NCBI GenBank assembly: GCA_007136585.1
Contig: SLGR01000200.1
Span: 1 to 9,600, forward strand
Direction of reading: 5' to 3'
From: Candidatus Sumerlaeota bacterium
GTDB taxonomy: Bacteria > CG03 > SLGR01
Length of the DNA stretch: 9,600 nt
Shown here: piece by piece, positions 1 to 6,507 of the stretch
Numbering within the stretch: position 1 is the stretch's first letter
Layout: each line of letters starts with the position of its first letter
Program-made: the position numbers and the translations under genes
The notes under the pieces: generated by a model
What the model was told of the DNA's origin: nothing
The model's input: only the letters and a program-made list of their open reading frames with translations
Databases searched by the model: none

Positions 1-124
1 CAAACCCCTTTATTCCCCTGCCCGTATATTTTTTAGATTAGAGTTTTCCCATTTTACTCATTAAAGAAAAAAAATCAATACAGGATACCGGTTAGATAAA
101 AAAGACTTAATAAGGCGCGCCTGT

Positions 125-153
125 TTGCGTAATCGTATAAAAAAAATAATAAT
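125..153 (+). promoter_or_regulatory. possible weak promoter for gdhA block
   Basis: TTGCGT (125-130) and AATAAT (148-153) are separated by 17 bp. The -10 candidate matches TATAAT at 5 of 6 positions, but the -35 matches TTGACA at only 3 of 6. The region is so AT-rich that chance matches are expected, and other -10 choices exist (for example around 136-141). The position is sensible, leaving a leader of roughly 45 nt before the ATG at 207. Low confidence; an activator-dependent or alternative-sigma promoter is equally possible. Confidence 0.25.
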
Positions 154-195
154 ACAGTATCTGCAGAGGACGGAAATATATTTAACAGAAAACAC

Positions 196-200
196 GGAGG
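196..200 (+). promoter_or_regulatory. Shine-Dalgarno of gdhA
   Basis: GGAGG lies 6 nt upstream of the ATG at 207. This near-ideal ribosome binding site fixes the start codon and suggests strong translation of glutamate dehydrogenase. Confidence 0.85.
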
Positions 201-206
201 TTTCAA

Positions 207-1493
207 ATGGCTGATACCCGATATAACCCTTACATAACGGCGCAGGAACAGTTTGACAAGGTTTCCCGGATGCTGGAACTTGACGAACCGACCAGGAGCC
301 TTCTGCGTCAGCCGCTAAGGGAGTACCATTTTCTAATCCCCGTGAGAATGGACTCCGGGAAGGTCGAGGTTTTTAAAGGGTTCCGTGTTCAGCACAATGA
401 CGCCCGGGGACCCGCAAAAGGCGGGATAAGGTTTCATCCGCAGGAGACTGCAGATACGGTCAGGGCCCTTGCCATGTGGATGACCTGGAAATGCTCCGTT
501 GTGGATATCCCGCTGGGAGGAGGGAAGGGGGGTGTCATATGCGACCCCCATAGCCTGACCGACCGTGAGCAGGAGCAGCTCTGCCGGGGATGGGTCCGGC
601 AGGTTTCAAGGAATATCGGACCCGATACGGATGTCCCCGCCCCCGATGTAATGACAAGCGCCAAGCATATGCTGTGGATGCTGGATGAGTACGAGACTAT
701 ACGGGGGGGGAGGTACCCGGGGGTTATCACGGGAAAACCTGTTTCAATGGGGGGGTGCCTCGGGCGCGCCGAGGCTACCGGGTTCGGGGTTGTGTATGCG
801 CTCCGGGAAGCCCTTTCCGAACTGAACCTTGACCCGGGAAAGATGAGGGCAAGCGTTCAGGGGTTCGGAAACGTGGCCCAGAACGCCATAAGGCTCTTTA
901 ATAGTCTCGGTGGAACGGTAACGGCGGTATCCTGCTGGGACCAGGCTGAATCAAGGGGGTGCACCTACAGAAAAAAAGACGGTATAGAGCTTGAAAAGCT
1001 GCTTGAGATAACCGACCCCTACGGGGGGGTTGATAAGGACAGAGCCCGGGATATGGGGTACGAGGTGCTTAACGGGGAGGAATGGATCGGGCAGGAGGTC
1101 GATGTGCTTATCCCCGCGGCCCTTGAGAACCAGATCACCCCGTCAAATATTTCCAGGGTCAGCGGCAGCGTCAAAGTAATAGCCGAAGGGGCCAACGGTC
1201 CCACGACGCCCGGGGCCGATGCCGTTATAAGAGAGAAAGGGATCTTTCTCATCCCGGATTTTCTTGCCAACGCCGGGGGTGTGACCTGCAGCTACTTTGA
1301 ACAGGTTCAGTCCAATATGAACTTCTACTGGGAGAAGGAAGAGGTGCTGGAGAAACTTGACAGAAAGATGACCGCAGCCTACAGGGCTGTCAGCAGCCTT
1401 GCCTCAAAGAAGAACCTTTATATGAGAGACGCGGCTTACGTGATAGCCATAAACCGGGTTGCCGAAGCGGTGCGCCACCGGGGCTGGGTTTAG
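207..1493 (+). CDS. gdhA: Glutamate dehydrogenase (Glu/Leu/Phe/Val dehydrogenase family)
   Basis: This cytoplasmic enzyme of 428 residues interconverts L-glutamate and 2-oxoglutarate plus ammonia using NAD(P); the length is typical of hexameric bacterial GDHs. The substrate domain comes first: PAKGGIRFHP (69-78) with the substrate-binding Lys71, Lys95 in the MTWKC segment, and the family signature PLGGGKGGVICDP (102-114) with catalytic Lys107. Asp147 in VPAPD is the expected catalytic aspartate. The Rossmann domain has its dinucleotide turn at QGFGNVA (218-224), then PAALENQIT (303-311), IAEGANGPTTP (325-335) and DFLANAGGV (351-359). No key residue is missing. The segment after the second Rossmann strand (SCWDQ, 242-246) is longer than the usual short 'VSDS' turn, which I believe marks a known subfamily; NAD versus NADP preference cannot be settled from it. 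The SD is strong, and the next gene follows after 36 bp without a terminator, so co-transcription is likely. The family is certain; glutamate as substrate is inferred from the motifs. Confidence 0.95.
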   Translation: MADTRYNPYITAQEQFDKVSRMLELDEPTRSLLRQPLREYHFLIPVRMDSGKVEVFKGFRVQHNDARGPAKGGIRFHPQETADTVRALAMWMTWKCSVVDIPLGGGKGGVICDPHSLTDREQEQLCRGWVRQVSRNIGPDTDVPAPDVMTSAKHMLWMLDEYETIRGGRYPGVITGKPVSMGGCLGRAEATGFGVVYALREALSELNLDPGKMRASVQGFGNVAQNAIRLFNSLGGTVTAVSCWDQAESRGCTYRKKDGIELEKLLEITDPYGGVDKDRARDMGYEVLNGEEWIGQEVDVLIPAALENQITPSNISRVSGSVKVIAEGANGPTTPGADAVIREKGIFLIPDFLANAGGVTCSYFEQVQSNMNFYWEKEEVLEKLDRKMTAAYRAVSSLASKKNLYMRDAAYVIAINRVAEAVRHRGWV

Positions 1494-1517
1494 GATCAGG
1501 AGCCTGTAACTGCGGGC

Positions 1518-1522
1518 AGGAG
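1518..1522 (+). promoter_or_regulatory. Shine-Dalgarno fixing a GTG start
   Basis: AGGAG lies 7 nt upstream of GTG at 1530. It supports the GTG as the initiation codon of the large dikinase-like protein, whose GAF-like homology begins within the first residues. No ATG lies nearby in frame with comparable support. Confidence 0.7.
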
Positions 1523-1529
1523 CTTTAGA

Positions 1530-4500
1530 GTGAGAGAAAACCCCGAAAACAGGGATAATGTTCTTGATGTGCTCAAGGAGAGGGCCAAGGAGCTTAACTG
1601 CCTCTACCGGGTGGAGGGGGTGCTTGAGAACCGCGCCCTCACGCTTCCCGGTATTTTCAACGCTATAATAAGCATAATCCCCTCGGGTTGTCGTTTCCCG
1701 GAAGAGTGCCGGGCCAGGATAGTTTATGATAATAACAGTTTCCACCCCCCCGATTTTAAGGAAACCCCCTGGATAGCTAAGGCAGATATAAAACTGGATG
1801 GAAGGGCCGTTGGAAAAATAGAGGTATGTTATTTAAGGGAGGTCCCGCGTTCCGATGAGGGGGTTTTCCTTGAGAAGGAGAGGAAACTAATAAGGACCGT
1901 TGCCGAGAGGATAGGCCAGACCGCCCTGAACCGTGATATGGAACGGATGCTGAAAGAATGGGAAAGCGCGGGGAAAGAGCTTTCACGGACGGAAGACAGC
2001 AGGAGCGAGTGGAAAATAATAGTTGATCTTCTTAAGAGGACCGACCAGGGGCTTCTGCTTTACATCTGCCGCAAGATGATAAACCACCTGTTCTGGATCG
2101 GGGTTGAGGAGGCTGCCGGAATACTCCGGAAGATGGAAACAGATCCTCTTGAACCCCGTGAGTCCGGCGAGGTTAATTTTCCGAGCCTGCGTCAGCCCAT
2201 GGAAAATGTGATAAAAATAAGCGAGAAGACCTTCAAGGCAGCTTCCGAACACTTAAGCGACAACGAGATAACCCTGAGGGTCAAGAAATGGATCCACGAG
2301 GAAAAATACAATTTCCTTGTCAAAGCGGTTGACCGCATAGATTCCTCCCTCGCGGATATAATTGACGCCATATCCAGGTATAAAAGCATAAGCGAGACTC
2401 AGGGTATTCCCTATACGCCCACAGACAGGTGGCTCAAGGCCGCCCTGATATACAGGTTTCTCTCGGAAGACCTTGCTTTTATTAACACCGCGAGACGGTA
2501 TATAGAAGTCCAGGATTTTTACAGTATGACCGAGAGGATGATATACCCGGCCAGGAGCCGGGGAAGGCTCGGAGGAAAAAGTACCGGCCTTTTCCTGGCC
2601 CGCCAGGTTCTTGAAAAAACTTCCGGGAATATACCGGAACTCAAAGGGGTCCGGGTTCCGAAAACCTGGTATATAACCTCTGATGAGGTTACCGAGTTTT
2701 TGCATTACAATAACCTTCAGGAACTCAAGGAACAGAAATACAAGGAGCTCTACGAGATTCGCATTGACTATCCAAACATTGTTCAGCTCCTGAAGAACTC
2801 AAGATTTCCTCCCGAGATCGTAAAGAGTCTCTCTGCGGCTCTTGACGATTTCGGTGACTCGCCTCTTATAGTCAGGAGCTCAAGTCTCCTGGAGGACAGG
2901 ATCGGCGCGGCTTTCTCCGGAAAGTACAGGAGTTTGTTTATCGCAAATCAGGGTTCCAAGAAAGAACGCCTGGACTCCCTTATGAACGCTGTGGCGGAGG
3001 TCTACGCTTCCAAGTTCAACCCCGATGCCATACAGTACCGGCGGGAACGCGGGCTTCTGGATTACCCGGAGGAGATGGGGGTAATGATACAGGAGGTGGT
3101 GGGAAGAAGGATAGGCCATTATTACCTGCCGCTTTACGCGGGCGTGGCCTTCAGCAGCAATGAGTTCCTCTGGTCACCAAGGATAAAACGGGAAGACGGG
3201 CTTATCCGGCTTGTGCCCGGGCTCGGAACAAGAGCTGTCGACCGGGTAAGTGACGATTTCCCGGTACTCATATCCCCGGGGCAGCCCGGGCTCAGGACCA
3301 ATACGGCTCCTGATGAGATTAGGCACTATTCGCCGAAGCACTTAGATGTTATCAATCTTCGGGATAACTCCTTTGATACCCTGGAAATATCCTCGTTCCT
3401 TAAAAAGTTCGGAGATGATATACCTGAAATAAGCGATATAGTATCGGTCTACAGGGATAACCACATAAGCACACCCTCAAAATTAGGTATGGATTTCGAA
3501 AAGGACGAGCCTGTTGTAACCTTTAACGGACTTATATCAAAAAGGCCGCTGGTCAGCCTGGTCAAAAAGGTGATTGATACCCTTCAGGAGAAACTGGAGT
3601 TTCCAGTAGATATAGAATTTGCTTCTGACGGGAAGGATTTCTACCTGCTCCAGTGCCGGGCGCAGAGCTATACTGCGGAGATTGCGCCCCCCGTCATTCC
3701 TCCGGATATACCCGAAACTGATATGCTCTTTTCCGCGGGGCGGCATATATCAAACGGGCGTGCGGATAATATTTCGCATATAGTGTACGTGGACCCTGAG
3801 GAGTACTACAACCTTACCGGTCTGGATGACCTTGTGGCTGTCGGCAGAATCGTGGGGAAGCTGAATTCTTTGCTCCCTAAGAGACAGTTTCTCCTGATGG
3901 GCCCCGGAAGGTGGGGGAGCAGGGGGGATATAAGGCTGGGAGTTCCCGTTACCTATTCTGATATAAGCAACACATCTATGCTGATAGAGATTTCCGGTAA
4001 AAAAGGGGAGTATCAGCCTGATCTCTCTTTCGGCACGCATTTCTTCCAGGACCTGGTCGAAGCCGGTATAAGGTATCTTCCCCTCTACCCCGAAGAGGAA
4101 GGGGAGGTTCTCAGGGAATCATTCTTCAGAGAGCAGGAGAACCTCCTGGAAAAGCTCCTGCCCGAACACAGGTTCCTGGGGAGAGTGGTCAAGGTTATAG
4201 ATGTTGCCGGGGTTTCAGGGGGAAGGGTTCTCAGGGTTCTGATGAACGCGGAACTCTCCAGGGCTGTCGGTTACCTGGCCGCTCCATCTCCCGAGAAGTC
4301 AGCCCCGGCGGCCGGAGGGGAAGAATACAGCGAACCCAAAGGTGAGGACGAGTTCTGGAGATGGCGTTACCATATGGCCGGGAAGATAGCCTCCAGGCTT
4401 GATCCCGGAAGGTTCGGGGTGGCCGGAGTATATGTTTTCGGAAGCACAAACAGCGCGGCGGCGGGGCCCGGCAGCGACATAGACCTGCTGGTGCATTTCA

Positions 4501-4730
4501 GGGGCACCGGAAAACAGCGTATGGAACTTGAAAGGTGGTTTGAAGGATGGAGCCAGTGCCTTGCGGAGATGAACTACCTAAAGACGGGGTATGTTTCGGA
4601 GGGGCTTCTTGATCTTCACTTTATTACAGATGAGGATATAAAAAACAAGAGCTCTTACGCCGTGAAGATAGGGGCCGTTACCGACCCGGCCCACAGGCTT
4701 GATCTGAAAAATGAGGCCGGGGAGAAATAG
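1530..4730 (+). CDS. GAF-like / PEP-pyruvate-binding (PPDK_N-type) / nucleotidyltransferase fusion protein
   Basis: This is a 1066-residue soluble protein with no signal peptide or TM segment. Residues 1-145 resemble the GAF-like N-terminus (LKERAKELNCLYR at its start) found in some kinases and dikinase-like proteins. Residues 146-340 are mainly helical. Residues 340-715 form a PEP-synthase/PPDK ATP-binding domain: GRLGGKSTGL (about 344-353), the nucleotide loop VRSSSLLED (448-456) with Arg449, AAFSGKY just after, and the closing LLQCR (706-710). The swivelling phosphohistidine domain (GGxxSH-type motif) and the PEP-binding TIM barrel of true PEP synthases are absent. A block at about 720-905 replaces them, with MGPGRWGSRGDIRLG (about 790-804) and SFGTHFFQDL (833-842). 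Residues 930-1066 carry a polymerase-beta-like nucleotidyltransferase motif, FGS (970-972) then GSDIDLL (981-987) with Asp983/Asp985, and a candidate third acid Asp1028 (LDLHF). The reaction is unknown: ATP-dependent phosphotransfer and nucleotidyl transfer are inferred from domains only. Its position after gdhA suggests a regulatory role. Confidence 0.85.
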   Translation: MRENPENRDNVLDVLKERAKELNCLYRVEGVLENRALTLPGIFNAIISIIPSGCRFPEECRARIVYDNNSFHPPDFKETPWIAKADIKLDGRAVGKIEVCYLREVPRSDEGVFLEKERKLIRTVAERIGQTALNRDMERMLKEWESAGKELSRTEDSRSEWKIIVDLLKRTDQGLLLYICRKMINHLFWIGVEEAAGILRKMETDPLEPRESGEVNFPSLRQPMENVIKISEKTFKAASEHLSDNEITLRVKKWIHEEKYNFLVKAVDRIDSSLADIIDAISRYKSISETQGIPYTPTDRWLKAALIYRFLSEDLAFINTARRYIEVQDFYSMTERMIYPARSRGRLGGKSTGLFLARQVLEKTSGNIPELKGVRVPKTWYITSDEVTEFLHYNNLQELKEQKYKELYEIRIDYPNIVQLLKNSRFPPEIVKSLSAALDDFGDSPLIVRSSSLLEDRIGAAFSGKYRSLFIANQGSKKERLDSLMNAVAEVYASKFNPDAIQYRRERGLLDYPEEMGVMIQEVVGRRIGHYYLPLYAGVAFSSNEFLWSPRIKREDGLIRLVPGLGTRAVDRVSDDFPVLISPGQPGLRTNTAPDEIRHYSPKHLDVINLRDNSFDTLEISSFLKKFGDDIPEISDIVSVYRDNHISTPSKLGMDFEKDEPVVTFNGLISKRPLVSLVKKVIDTLQEKLEFPVDIEFASDGKDFYLLQCRAQSYTAEIAPPVIPPDIPETDMLFSAGRHISNGRADNISHIVYVDPEEYYNLTGLDDLVAVGRIVGKLNSLLPKRQFLLMGPGRWGSRGDIRLGVPVTYSDISNTSMLIEISGKKGEYQPDLSFGTHFFQDLVEAGIRYLPLYPEEEGEVLRESFFREQENLLEKLLPEHRFLGRVVKVIDVAGVSGGRVLRVLMNAELSRAVGYLAAPSPEKSAPAAGGEEYSEPKGEDEFWRWRYHMAGKIASRLDPGRFGVAGVYVFGSTNSAAAGPGSDIDLLVHFRGTGKQRMELERWFEGWSQCLAEMNYLKTGYVSEGLLDLHFITDEDIKNKSSYAVKIGAVTDPAHRLDLKNEAGEK
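4317..4727 (+). other. C-terminal nucleotidyltransferase domain of the fusion protein
   Basis: This sub-feature of the 1066-residue protein covers residues about 930-1066. The motif GS, nine residues, then GSDIDLLV is the metal-binding signature of the polymerase-beta nucleotidyltransferase fold (as in MNT antitoxins, GlnE, kanamycin nucleotidyltransferases). All three expected acids can be placed (Asp983, Asp985, Asp1028). A Pro/Ala/Glu-rich linker (about 905-925) separates it from the preceding block, consistent with an appended domain. No HEPN partner gene lies next to it, which argues against an ordinary HEPN/MNT toxin-antitoxin pair. Confidence 0.8.
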
Positions 4731-4744
4731 AGCCCGCTCTTTTC

Positions 4745-5566
4745 GTGAAACTGCTTTATACAACCGATCTTCACGGCAACAGGCGGAAATACGAACTGCT
4801 CTTTAAGAAAGCCCTTGCCTTCTCCGCGGATATAGTGATAAACGGGGGAGACCTTCTCCCGAATACCGGGGACCCTCGGAGCCAGGGAGAATTCATTGAA
4901 GGGTTCCTGGAGGAACTTTTCCGGGGGTTTGAGAAGGAGAAGATATATTATCTTTCCTGCCCCGGGAACGATGACCTTAAGATATTTGATGAAAAATACT
5001 CTCGGGTATGCGCCAGGTTTTCTTATGTAAAACTCCTTATGAGGGAGAAAGCGGATATATTCGGATACGAGTTTATAGGAATGGACCGTGTGTCGGATTA
5101 TCCTTTCCGACTTAAGGACAGGTGCCGGAAAGACGCGGCGGGCTCCCGCCCGGGAAGGCAGTTCGGCTCCGGGGTCCTTTCCACGGAGAGAGGGTTTAAA
5201 ATTATTGACTGGGGCTCCCGGTTCCGGAAACTTCCGGCTCTTGAAGATGAGCTGGCGAACCTTCCCCCACCTGAGGATCCCAAAAAGGCTGTTTATGTTA
5301 TCCATATGCCTCCGGCAAACCTGGGCCTTGACTTGTGTCTCAGCGGGGACCGGGTCGGCTCCGGGGCGGTCTACCGGTTTCTGAAGGAGAAGCAGCCGCT
5401 GATGTCTCTTCACGGGCATATACACGAATCTCCTATGCTTTCGGGAAGATGGCAGGCTTCCCTGGGCAGGACGGCCTGCATACAGCCCGGTCAGGGCGGG
5501 GATTTCAGTTATGTGCTTATAGACCTTGAAAAGATGCACTGGGAAAAGAAAGATGATTTATTGTAA
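4745..5566 (+). CDS. Icc-like calcineurin-type metallophosphoesterase
   Basis: This is a 273-residue cytoplasmic metallophosphoesterase. All classic metal-binding motifs are present in order: DLH (Asp8, His10), GGD (Asp36), GND (Asn75, with Asp76), a later His in VIHMPP (His187), and GHIH (His225, His227). The C-terminal PGQ (248-250) is typical of the Icc/YfcE-like branch (COG2129-type). Substrates in this branch range from cyclic nucleotides to other phosphodiesters and phosphomonoesters, and the sequence does not choose between them. The GTG start is the only sensible one: the frame opens just upstream at 4715 without another start codon, and Asp8 is needed for activity. There is no proper SD close to the GTG (a GGGGAG lies 20 nt away), and the preceding stop is 14 nt upstream, so translation is probably coupled to the gene before it. 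The context suggests it acts on a product of, or a modification made by, the preceding fusion protein; that is inference. Confidence 0.88.
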   Translation: MKLLYTTDLHGNRRKYELLFKKALAFSADIVINGGDLLPNTGDPRSQGEFIEGFLEELFRGFEKEKIYYLSCPGNDDLKIFDEKYSRVCARFSYVKLLMREKADIFGYEFIGMDRVSDYPFRLKDRCRKDAAGSRPGRQFGSGVLSTERGFKIIDWGSRFRKLPALEDELANLPPPEDPKKAVYVIHMPPANLGLDLCLSGDRVGSGAVYRFLKEKQPLMSLHGHIHESPMLSGRWQASLGRTACIQPGQGGDFSYVLIDLEKMHWEKKDDLL

Positions 5567-5588
5567 TATTAAAACAGTCCGCTGTAAT
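5561..5588 (+). promoter_or_regulatory. possible promoter before the HAMP/pilin-like pair
   Basis: TTGTAA (5561-5566, overlapping the metallophosphoesterase stop codon) and TGTAAT (5583-5588) are spaced 16 bp apart. They match the sigma70 -35 and -10 consensus at 4/6 and 5/6 positions. This could give the two small membrane genes their own transcript; read-through from gdhA is equally possible because no terminator precedes it. Confidence 0.3.
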
Positions 5589-5594
5589 GATTTA

Positions 5595-5613
5595 ACGGCG
5601 CCTGGGAAGCCGT
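5595..5613 (+). other. small hairpin in the 5567-5632 intergenic gap
   Basis: ACGGC (5595-5599) and GCCGT (5609-5613) can pair around a 9-nt loop just upstream of the SD AAGGGAG (5616-5622) of the next gene. There is no U-run, so it is not a convincing terminator. It could modulate access to the ribosome binding site or be a chance structure. Confidence 0.3.
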
Positions 5614-5632
5614 AGAAGGGAGAAAAACAGAA

Positions 5633-6088
5633 ATGTTCTTAGTCGGCCGCAGGAAAAAAATTCTGATAAATAAAAAGTTTCAATTGAGAATGATACTGAC
5701 GGTTCTTCTTCTGATGTTTACTTCTATTCTTTTCGCGGGAGCGTTCTCTTATTTTATAACTATGCGCATAGAACAGGAGAGGCATTATCCGATATATGAA
5801 ACATTTGAAGATACTGACGAGGTTAGAACGGTCTCCAGCCTTTTTCTTGCGGAATCGGTAATAGCCAGGGCCCTGCTTATTTCGGTTCTTATTACTTTTC
5901 CGCTGGCGCTTATTATGGTACTTTACTACTCGCACAGGATAGCCGGGCCGCTCTATCACATAGAGAAACACCTGGGATTGATGATAGAAGGCGAGTGCTC
6001 CCGCCCTCTCCGGCTGAGAAAAGGCGATGAGTTCAAAGAGATCGCAGAGAAAATAAACAGGCTTCAGGATACTTTAAAAGAAAGATGA
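5633..6088 (+). CDS. Stand-alone two-TM HAMP-domain membrane protein
   Basis: This is a 151-residue inner-membrane protein. A basic cytoplasmic N-terminus (RRKK, KK) is followed by TM1 (about 19-43), a short extracytoplasmic loop of about 35 residues rich in acids, and TM2 (about 79-100). A HAMP-like segment follows (about 101-148): HRIAGPLYHIEKHL, a linker, then the conserved GDEF-KEIAEKINRLQ second helix. The 'RIAGPLYRIE'-type start is typical of HAMP domains of sensors and chemoreceptors. It ends straight after HAMP, with no kinase, cyclase or methyl-accepting output domain. The DEF here belongs to HAMP and is not a GGDEF active site. The SD AAGGGAG sits 10 nt before the ATG. The stop overlaps the start of the next gene by 4 bp (ATGA), so the two products probably act together. 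Role unknown: it may transmit a signal across the membrane to, or from, its partner. Confidence 0.8.
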   Translation: MFLVGRRKKILINKKFQLRMILTVLLLMFTSILFAGAFSYFITMRIEQERHYPIYETFEDTDEVRTVSSLFLAESVIARALLISVLITFPLALIMVLYYSHRIAGPLYHIEKHLGLMIEGECSRPLRLRKGDEFKEIAEKINRLQDTLKER

Positions 6089-6507
6089 GAAAAACTTATT
6101 CCGGAATATTTTACTGGCAGTTTACGGTAGTTGTCCTTCTTCTTCTGGGAATAGGGGTGATACTTATCTATTACATAAACAGGACCCAGGAGAGGAGGAT
6201 ACTGCAGGAGGGTATAGAGATAGCCGGCGGGGTTGCAAGGGCCCAGGACAGGTATTTCTCACTTCACGGCAGTTACATAGATATACCTTCCGGGCATCCT
6301 GATGAGGTGCCCGGAGATTTCCCGGAGACCGTATCATTTAACCCGGAGATGAATGTGGATCTCAGAGATAAAACAGTCTTTACCTCTTATGCCGTCGATA
6401 CAGATGAGAATAAATATGAGGTCAGGGTTTACTCTTCCGACGGGCGCGGGAACGTGGTTCTCCTTACAAGAGAAGGTCGCGGCCGCCCTGTTATTACAAT
6501 ACGCTGA
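6085..6507 (+). CDS. Single-TM protein with pilin-like extracytoplasmic domain
   Basis: This is a 140-residue protein. A short N-terminus precedes one hydrophobic helix (about 12-31), followed by a polar helix (about 32-58, AGGVARAQDRYFSLHG) and a small beta-rich domain to the end. The helix running into 'RAQDRYFSLHGSY' looks like the alpha1-to-beta transition of type IV pilins and type II secretion pseudopilins, which are similar in size. The prepilin cleavage signature (Gly followed by FTLIE-like residues) is absent, so it is not a processed pilin by the usual rule; I call it pilin-like only in architecture. Its start codon overlaps the stop of the HAMP gene, implying coupled translation and a joint function at the membrane. 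Just beyond its stop lies the convergent minus-strand block. Function unknown. Confidence 0.65.
   Translation: MRKTYSGIFYWQFTVVVLLLLGIGVILIYYINRTQERRILQEGIEIAGGVARAQDRYFSLHGSYIDIPSGHPDEVPGDFPETVSFNPEMNVDLRDKTVFTSYAVDTDENKYEVRVYSSDGRGNVVLLTREGRGRPVITIR

Larger units (their letters stand above)
1..206. other. AT-rich non-coding leader upstream of gdhA
   Basis: This stretch has no convincing gene. Stop codons are frequent in all frames, and base composition (long A runs at 66-74 and 138-146) is much more AT-rich than the coding DNA that follows. It contains the palindrome GGCGCGCC at 114-121, a possible weak promoter and the gdhA ribosome binding site. I see no U-tract terminator for a gene entering from the left. 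It most likely serves as the promoter/leader of the plus-strand block. Confidence 0.7.

Noticed and set aside
114-121. GGCGCGCC palindrome upstream of gdhA as an operator
   Set aside because: An 8-bp palindrome alone is too short to support a specific regulator, and no second half-site or copy is seen nearby in the leader.
4317-4727. MNT-type antitoxin of a HEPN/MNT toxin-antitoxin system
   Set aside because: The transferase domain is fused to a large protein and no HEPN gene (RxxxxH motif) lies beside it.
1530-4730. Plain annotation as PEP synthase (ppsA) or pyruvate phosphate dikinase
   Set aside because: Only the ATP-binding domain is shared; the phosphohistidine and PEP-binding domains needed for those reactions are missing.
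4655-5539. Long open frame (294 codons) on the minus strand opposite the metallophosphoesterase
   Set aside because: It lies entirely antisense to a gene with complete catalytic motifs, and its translation is a basic, motif-free sequence typical of a shadow frame.
5633-6088. Diguanylate cyclase, because of a GDEF stretch
   Set aside because: The residues fall in the second HAMP helix and the protein ends about 20 residues later; no GGDEF domain can be present.
6085-6507. True type IV pilin or pseudopilin
   Set aside because: There is no prepilin peptidase site before the hydrophobic helix and no secretion or pilus genes nearby; only the overall layout is pilin-like.
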